Of a stretch of DNA of 64,000 nucleotides, positions 26,201 to 35,200 are shown piece by piece (the first letter of the stretch is position 1; each line of letters opens with the position of its first letter). A program made the translations under genes and the position numbers. The stretch spans positions 76,404,590 to 76,468,589 of the forward strand of contig JAYGXS010000001.1 of assembly GCA_036362985.1 (NCBI GenBank), read 5' to 3'. Below the pieces are notes generated by a model. It did not search any database and was not told where the DNA came from. It saw nothing but the letters and a program-made list of their open reading frames with translations. The stretch is from Ligula intestinalis. Its lineage: Eukaryota > Platyhelminthes > Cestoda > Diphyllobothriidea > Diphyllobothriidae.

Positions 26201-29200
26201 GTAAGTTAAATTTTACAATAATTTACTTCTGAATCAGGCTAAGTTGTTGAGTAAAAAATTCAAGTCGACAGGTAGGCAATGGGGCTCCTCTCCAAGAGCT
26301 GAAAAGTTGTCATAATAACTGACCTGATTGGATCAAAGTGGTAACATTTATAAAAAGATTCGTTAACAACTTTTTTCTGCCTCATAAAGAGTTCTTAAAG
26401 CTGAGTCCGTTGAATCTATCTGAGAGTATCCTTGCAATTAATTGAAGTCAAGACCCTTAAAATATGTGTTACTATCTGTTGAAGGAGAAAGGATAGGTTT
26501 TATGAAATCTCATTATTCACATTCAGATATTTCATTTGATCGTACCGATCGTTTTTATACAATCAAGATATGTTTAAGCTTCCCTGGAAAAGTAAGTTGC
26601 GATGAAATTGAAAGATTTAACCGGTACGAAAATGTGAGTCTACTTTGCAAAGGCGCGTGCTTACTTTATTCGTACTTGGCTTCATTAGAGCTTTAAACCA
26701 AGTCTGACCTGAGAACGTAATTAGTGGAATAATTTCTTGTGTTTTCAATACCGGCTGTAACTCCTTTAAAACTAAGGCATCCAAGCTTTCAGTCTTCACT
26801 GCTAACAGAAAATATCGTCAGCCTTAGAAGTTAGCGCGGTAATGGCACCAGGTGCCAATTTATAACCAGTCATAACAACATCTGAATAGGTTGCAAAAAT
26901 CTCATCACAGAAATCTGAAGAGCAATTGGCGAGGATACGTATACTTTCAATAAATTCTCATCAGGCCGTTACATTTATATGGGAGGGGGGTAAAGTGTAA
27001 AAGATAAAATTGTAGGTAAATTAGGCTAAACCTTACAATTAAATTAGTCCAGAGGATAAGGGAGGGGTTGGGGTGGTAACAAGCGACTAATTGAGCGGTA
27101 ATTAGGGAGGGGGGAAGGAAAGTGAGGAAGTTCGGAAAAATGCCGGTAGCTAGGTGGCCGTTGGCCATGCTAAGCTTGGAGCTTGCAGCAGGTTCTTTTG
27201 CGCGCACAAAATCGGCTTTCTAAATCAGATGGCGGTTGCTTCTGCTGTTGCTAGCAGGCGCTGACCTGCTGCAAGCTCCAAGCTTAGCATGGCCAACGGC
27301 CACCTAGCTACCGGCATTTTTCCGAGCTTCCTCATTTCCTTCCCCCCCTCCCTAATTACCGCTCAATTAGCCGCTTGTTACTACCCCGACCCCCTCCCTT
27401 ATCCTCTGGACTAATTGAATTGTAAGGTTTAGCCTAATTTACCTACAATTTTATCTTTTACGCTTTACCCGCCTCCCATATAAATGTAACGACCTGATGA
27501 GAATTGATTGAAAGTAAACGTATGCTCGCCAATGGCTCTTCAAGGTCTAAATAATTATTTTTTGAGAAAAAAGATGGGTTTACCAATATTCTGCCATCTT
27601 AGAGGACTTGGTTTGATCGTACTTGTCAAAGCTTTTAATGCAGGTAATCAAACAGCACCGGAATCGGCGTAGCATATCATTCTGATCGATTTTTTGCTGC
27701 CTCGGAGGATGTTTAGCAAGCAATCTAGCCGCGTTCGTTATGATTGACTCTTCCGATGGTGGAGGAGTAGGGGATGGTTGAGCTTCCATCGGCGTTGTTC
27801 GGATAGGCGACTCCTTCTTTTCGTTGGGTGATTTTGTTCTCAGATTGTGTCTGTAGGACTTTCTTGGGTTTTGTGCGGCTGTTTTGTTCTGAGCATTGTG
27901 TATGTAAGGGCAACATACTTTAAAGGCTGTATGAAGATCAAAATGCCTATTGATCGAGTTGGCATCAATCCTCAAGCGTTAGCTAATCCATTTTTGAATT
28001 GCTCCGACGTAAGATGGTGACCCCTTGACAGTCGAAAGTATGGCCACTTTTGCCCACATGCGCTGCAAGCTGCGAATTTTGGCCCAGCCTCCGAACTGCC
28101 GATTCGTGCTTCCGTAGGTGGCTCTGCAGCTACCGCCCGACTACTCCTACGTTATTGCAGTTCATTCCCCCAACTTTTTAATAATAACTTTCGGGGTTTC
28201 AGTGAATGGCAACCTGTCCTTGGGTTGCATCAAACGGCGGCGAATCGTTTCATTGGGTCGGTGGTTATGTTTAGTCTGGTGAGTTTTAACAGTCAAAAAA
28301 CTGCCTCGGATAATCTCTTAGTGTAGGGTATAGTCCTCTAGACTTCTGGTGGCTGCTGGTGGTTGATGTCTGTTAGCTTGACACTCCTTCCTGTTCTGTT
28401 TGACTACCTACGGTGAACCCGTCGACAATGAAGTGCCAGCCAAGCACTCCAAACCGTCAGCATATTAAAAAATATGTTGCCACGAGCCCGACTTTCCCTT
28501 GGATTATAGACCCCAACATCTCAATTTTGCCAATCTGAAAATTTATTTTTAGCAACCTGATTGCACATTCGGTATTGAAGGTAAAAATTAGATTACCGGA
28601 CAGAATCCACTACGCGTGACCATCAGAATCGCTACAGTAGCTTTTGACCAAGTTTAATGTCTTGTCCGTTCAATACTAGACGGGGAACATTCTGAGTTTA
28701 CCAAATAAACTATCAAATAGCTAGGTCTGCTTTCTCAAGCATTCCTTTGGGAGCAGTGTTTGATATTTCGTTTTGAAGAAGGCATGTACAGAATCCATTG
28801 CATCAATCAAAGCTTAGTTGGAAAAGAGGACGCAGTTGCTTATCCCTAGCTCTCTTTAACTGACAATGACAAACATTTAAAGTACGCACTTAACTGTCTT
28901 ATCTCCTTTTAGAAATTTTATCCAATAAATGCTTTGCGAAATATTGCAATGGAGTACGCAACAACTGATTATGTGTTCCTCGTTGACTTTGACTTTATTC
29001 CAACTCCCCGGATGCACACATATCTCAGAGACACACTGTCATCACAAATATCGAAGGTAATTCTGGAGTTAAGTTTGCAATTATTCTCATTTTTGCGGCG
29101 CAGATAAGAGGACAGTATATCAGTCTGCAGTCGGTGGCTAGGTTCGTTTTTTGTTTCTATGCTAGTGAACTTCCGCGAAAATAAAAGGTCTGGGTTTCCC

Positions 29201-32200
29201 GAAATGTAAGCCAAAAAGGATAAACTGACTAAAACAAATCGAGAAAACTACTTTCTCCAAAGTAGAATTTTTACATATTTGAGCATATACTCTGAAGTGG
29301 ACTCCGTTAGTTTATGTTGAATAACAGCAGGGAAGAATCAGAACTTTTAACAAAAAAGAAGCTTAGGATGCCACGGGCAATTAAGGATCTGTCAACGCCG
29401 TTTGGAACTATTTGCTCTCTTGTATTATCCTAAAAAACTAAAAAACATCGAATGGTTTTTATTTAGCTATCATCTGTTTTAAATATGGGATGTTTTTCCA
29501 TTTCTCAATAATGTTTTGATGTTCTCTGGTATACGAACTATAAACGAAATTAACTTCAGCAAGGTTTTGGCAATCAGCAAATGTTAGTTATTATTTTTGA
29601 ATTTTGGACCTGAGTCCGAATCTTTGGTCAAAATTTTGTTCTTTAATTAATAGGCCAAACTAAGTGTCTAGTGTCCAAAATAGCTCATGTTCTGTCTTTA
29701 GTTCAAGTTAAACTCACCAAGCGCGCCAGGTACATTTTGGCGTTTCAAAAGTGTATTACTGAATGAGGGGATAAGAGGTGTTTTTTCTACATTGGATGTT
29801 CCTCTGCGGATGTTTCCATTAGGTCGAGGCATTGTGAATTGATTTCCAGGCGAGTTCTGCAGTTACACAGTTAAGGCCTTAGTCCGCGAGGCCTTTTTCT
29901 AACACCAAGCAACATTTATATGAAAAGAAAATACCTTCAACCAAGCCAATTTAAACCGTTATCCATTCATATCATATAAAATATAGCACAATATGGTAAG
30001 CCTTTGCCAAACAGAAGGTGAAGTGACTAACTCGGAGAAATGACAATCATTGACACAGGACTACCATGTATGATAACATAGCTTATACAGGATGATTAAT
30101 GGCAAACTTAATAAACAAAGGAAAAGCCCCTACACTTTTATAGTGAGAAATTAATAAAATACTTCTCCAAATGTGAAAATTCATCCGCAAATTCTACACT
30201 TGGCTTGCGCCAAAATGCAAAAGCACAAATAACCCCGACTTTCTTTTTCGGAAAGCCTGTTGCTTTACAAAGTTAAAAACCAAATGAACAGGTAGTTTTT
30301 ATATAACTGACAATGGACTGCAGAACGTTTAAATTGAATTTTAATCAAAATTTGATTTTTGTTAATGTGGCTGATTGTCAGTTGCATGTAGGCAGATAAA
30401 AACTGTTGAGTTACAGATTAGAATAGCGAGGGCGACAAAAGTGAGAGACGTATTTGAAGGACTCAACTTATGCTAAATTCCGTATAAAGTGCGGAGTAAT
30501 TCCTGGGAATTCTCGACTTTTGTTCACACGACATGATTTTTCAATAAAGTAGACCTAAGTGCTAAGGTTAATAGGGCCTGTTGTAGTTCCTAACTGTATA
30601 TGACACATGATACAGAATCGACATAGACAGTTTCACTTAAGTCAGCCTAAGTAACGTCACAGAGTGTCCTGCAATCCGTACCAGCTGTATGTGATGAAGA
30701 ACGACTAGCTGGATTGTGGGCATCAAACCAGGGCAGTGGGACACCTGAGAAGTGCTTGTCCGCCCCAAATAAGGGAGAATCACAGACGTGCAGGTAAGCC
30801 AATAATCAGAACGCCCTTTTTTGTAACTTTGTTGCAGTCGCTTCTCGCTTTCTGTGCACTATGGTTGTATTTTGATAAAGTCTCTTTACATCTGTTGCTT
30901 CACCCTGCTATCTACTTTGCCTCCTTACTTGTAATGCCGAAGGCGACTCAGGTGTTTATAGTGGATAGTTAACAGTTGAACAGTTTTTGGATGGGAAGAA
31001 AAACGTATGCATTGTCTTGATCAGACTGGACTCCAGTGAGTCACAGAAATACGGACTTAGACGCTGCATGAATTGTGGAATGTTATAGAATCCGAAATTA
31101 AATATGTGAATGGCATTTAGGTTCTGTAGACTGTCATCGAGATTGAACAGTACAAAATAATCATCATTAGCCGTTCTCGGGATGCGGTTGCCCATGGTGA
31201 CATCTACTTCTTTAGAACACATAGACTAACTTCACATCCAATTAACCTATTGCAAGCAAACTAAAATTAGAAATGCTGGACTACTATAAAGGTATTGTTT
31301 TATCATCAAGTCCAGTAGACCCTTGGCTCAAGATTGGTACGTATGTTTTTAACACTAAAATAATGTTGCTGCGTGAGCATTTTTGAATTGATTTAAACAC
31401 CTGTTGCACCTAGTTACGATTTCACGTAGTACTTACGTATTATGGAAAAGAGGTAAAAGCGAGGAAAAAATAATCTCGAATATTATGGATTAGTTATGCA
31501 AACCCCTAGTATATACCAGCACGCCTGCATTGTCCACTGGCATTAGGAGCGCGTATCGGACTGGTTGGGCGAAGTAGGACCCACCACCAACGCAACACAC
31601 GTCGCCACTCGTCTCCTTACAGACCGTCGTCAACACCAGTTACGGCACGGAAATAAATGCATTCAGCTGGTTCTCAATTCATGCTATTACCTGTGGCGTG
31701 GACTCTGCTCCAACCTGTCCCCACTTATGCTGCCTATTATACGTAACATATCTCAACTTTCAAAACCAGTATATCAACCAAAAAGCAAACAGGGAAATTT
31801 GGGGGACCCACTGAAGAGCCCGACCCCTCGCAGCTGTGTTAAGCAGCGGCTGAATACCGGTAAAACACCTGTCTGGGCCTTTTAGCTAGTACCTAGGCTG
31901 TAAGTGTAGCAAGTTATAACACGGATATTTTGTTGACAACTTGCGAATCCATCGCACTTCGAGCGAAAAAGCCCGTGCCCGGGACGTCCATCTATAGGCG
32001 TCAGCCACACCTAACCTGCCCACCCTGTCCTAGAACAGTCCTCAGTACATACGATTTTTATCCACTACACGCGACCCCTTCGAAGCACACTATGCATCAT
32101 TCATTCAGTAGATATTCGATTCAGTTTTCCAGCACTGGTATGGAAGGTGAAACGTCGCATGCAACTATGTGTAAATTTCGTCTATGCAGGAGGCACGCTG

Positions 32201-35200
32201 TGCGTTTAACACAGTGGGATCAAATTGTAGTTGGCACGCTTAGACGGGGGGTTTAGCGTCGTCAGGCGAGGGTGGCCGCACCTACCTCCGCTAGTCTTAG
32301 CATTGGCCTCTCAACAGGGCAAATTGGATCGGGAAAACAAAGATTTCTGCAAAGAACGTTTGTGCGACCCCACTCACCGGCCGTGATGCTGGAACAACCT
32401 TTATAACGGACACAATCAGTCGATAGCGACAAGAGTAGGGCAGTTTAAAGGACGAAGAAGAAGGTAACGTGTTCACAATAAAAAGACATTTATTTGCCCA
32501 CCGTCGGCGTTTAAATGAGCTGGTTCTTTATCGGTGAATTAGCCTGTATTATACGTGTACCTTCTCACCAGCCTAATCCTTACCCTAATTCCGACCTTAT
32601 CCATTGTGCTTGTTTGGGCGTGCGCTCGCTGCCGGGTTAGTGGAGCAGCACTAATATTCATTGCTAAGAATGCAAGTCTTCGCTGCGCACATTCCGTGAG
32701 GCACTCAGTGAACAGCCTCGTTTACGACTGAAAAATTTACAGGCATTAAGTAGAGGTTTAAGATATATCGCGCCTAGCAAACCAGTAAGTAAGAAGCACT
32801 GTTTCACCCTTCTCGCAGACCACTCGGCAAATAATCAATTGCCAGATTTTATCCAGTTATCCTCTGAAGTCCTGTACCCTAATGTTTTATGTCACAGTTT
32901 CATTTTTTGTCCAATGCTAAAGAATGAAGTGGCTTATATCAACACGTGAAAACAGCTATTTAAAATAATTAGTGTGTGATAAAGACAGATCGAGCATTCA
33001 TCCGACCCACTTGTTAGAAACTTGAAGAAGGTGATGGGATTCGAAACTCTGACTGAAGCCTTCCCCTTTATGTCGTCAGTTTGAATCCCACTGAGACAAG
33101 CGTAGTTATCAAATTGACTACTGACACCCTTCAACACTTCTTCGAAATAAAGCATGTATAATGAAAATTCAAAGGGTGATGGACCTGCACTTTTTAATCT
33201 CTGCGATGTACTTTACAAACGAATGCCTAAATCGCTTTGTGTTAATTTTGTAACATGGAGCCAACTAGAGGCATATGGATCGCAGAGTCGAATGATAGCA
33301 TCAGTCTACTTAAGATACTACACAAAGCGTTGTGAGCATAAGCTTGAGTCCAATAATGTGTCCAACATCTGCCTATGGAGAATAACAGTCACATATTTGG
33401 CCGGATTGCCGAACTGAAGAAAGGCGGTCCATTTTGCCTTGAAGTGTAGAACACCGAGCCGAATTCTTGTCTTTCAACCAAAAGATATGCTTCATTGGTG
33501 ATTTTAAGTGAATTTTACTCATTTTGATACAACTTCTATTTGTTTTAATCTCCTCTCGCAAAACCTCAGTGACGATTTTCGTCTACCTTTGCTTGCGAGG
33601 TCGGTTTTATTCTTCATGCATCATATAATTAATCAACCTTCTGTAAGCAAGCTTTAGATCGACCTCGGGGGATATGTGTGAATAAAAAGCTTAGGATGTG
33701 GTGCCAGTTTTTAAGCTTCAGCGGGAATACGTTTATATTTTTGCCGCATAGCAGGTGAAGGAAAGCTGATTTACCGGAATGCCAACTCCCTTCATGTCTT
33801 CAAAATGAAAAGTTGTGTGAATTTGTTTTGCAAAGAGTAACGGTAAGCAAAATACATCTGAGGTAATAATATCCTTGAGCAGCTTTTCCTTTACTTGTAG
33901 TCATAAAAATAGGTGCTTTTGCTTGTCCTTTTGAAAAAGTTCCGTCCATCCGTTTCTTTCAAACACCTTGCCTGCAAGAACACGACTGTCGCTTCCGGTA
34001 TGCGTTTTAGCCGACTTGATGTGCGTGACAAGAAATAATCCAGGACCTTGTTTGATTACGGTTGTTCCCTGCATTCACTTGTTGTCGGAAGTGTACCAGC
34101 TCCAGAGTTCTGGACTGAGGCTTACTCAGCTGAAACGTAGTCGCACACAGGGACACAATATAGAAAGTCACTTGTAAGCAAACAAATCCCTCCCTGTACA
34201 GGAAGCTCTAGTTTCCGGACCCTCTGAAGGACATCTTTTTGGGCTCACATTTAGTTTTCCAATACTTTGTAGTAGATCTTATTCTGCCGTTTTGTGTGCT
34301 GACAACTTAACTTTGTATTGACTGTTTTGCCTACGGATGATTCAAAACACGATAGTTTTTCTTAACGCTCTGACCAGGAAGCAAATGCAGTAGAAGTAGT
34401 AAATAATCGGGATTCATAAGTTTGAACTTGTGATAATTTACCATGCACTTTTCTGGAAAGGTTTGAGATGAGATATGAATAAAACTTATGAAATTTGATA
34501 CAATAATTTCCATCTTATTATTAAACTATTTTCAGCATTGCTATACTTTTGCGAACAAAAGGTTACCGACTGAGATAAACGCAAACTTCATCATGCGACT
34601 TTGAGGACAAAAGCAAAATCTTACGAATGTGTTACATGTTGCGAGTCAAATAATGCTCATAAATCTTAAAAGCTACGAATTTTTTTGACTTATGAATTAT
34701 ATTTTGGTGATAGGCAATTTTACTTCCGGATCTAATGACTACTTTTGGTGCATATTTTTAGAATTTTAAAGTCATTTTTCGTTCAGACTATTAATGTTCC
34801 TCTTCTTTATCTGCGTCGATAAAGTAATGTACTTTTTATATCCATTAATCGTGTATGCAATAAAAAGGTTCATATTGCTATATGACTACCTCGGCTGATT
34901 CTGTCTGTCAAAGTAACAATATCCCTTACTTTGAAAAGAGAAGAATATGATAGTTGGGCATGGGCTTTATTGACCTGACGCATCTTTCCCAAAACTATCC
35001 GCGGGAATTCGACTAATCAATACTGTCACTAAGAGCGAAACTCATTCATTGATTCCCAAGTGGCTCTGTTTCGTCTATGCACACTCTGACTTAAGAAGGG
35101 TACAGGAGGTCTGGACGAATTATTCAGCGGAGCACATACTGGATTTAGTTGGTAATGCTTTGAATAAAAACATGCAGGGAATTACACGCAAAAGATCAGG

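Larger units (their letters stand above)
26916..27542. mobile_element. Palindromic double hammerhead repeat (LARGE-like intron 11)
   Basis: Left arm 26916-27193 and right arm 27264-27542 are near-perfect inverted copies (scattered mismatches only) around a 70-base centre. The centre belongs to the left unit, so the structure is one longer unit joined head to head to a shorter one near 27266. Each outer end carries a hammerhead-like motif facing outward. Single copies of the same unit lie at 48284-48666 and 55709-55998. The high arm identity suggests a recent event. No protein is encoded. Confidence 0.85.

Noticed and set aside
27580..27975. 131-codon minus-strand frame that could pass for a host gene
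   Set aside because: Its start is continuous with a decayed PLE-D endonuclease upstream on the same strand, so it is a mobile-element tail.
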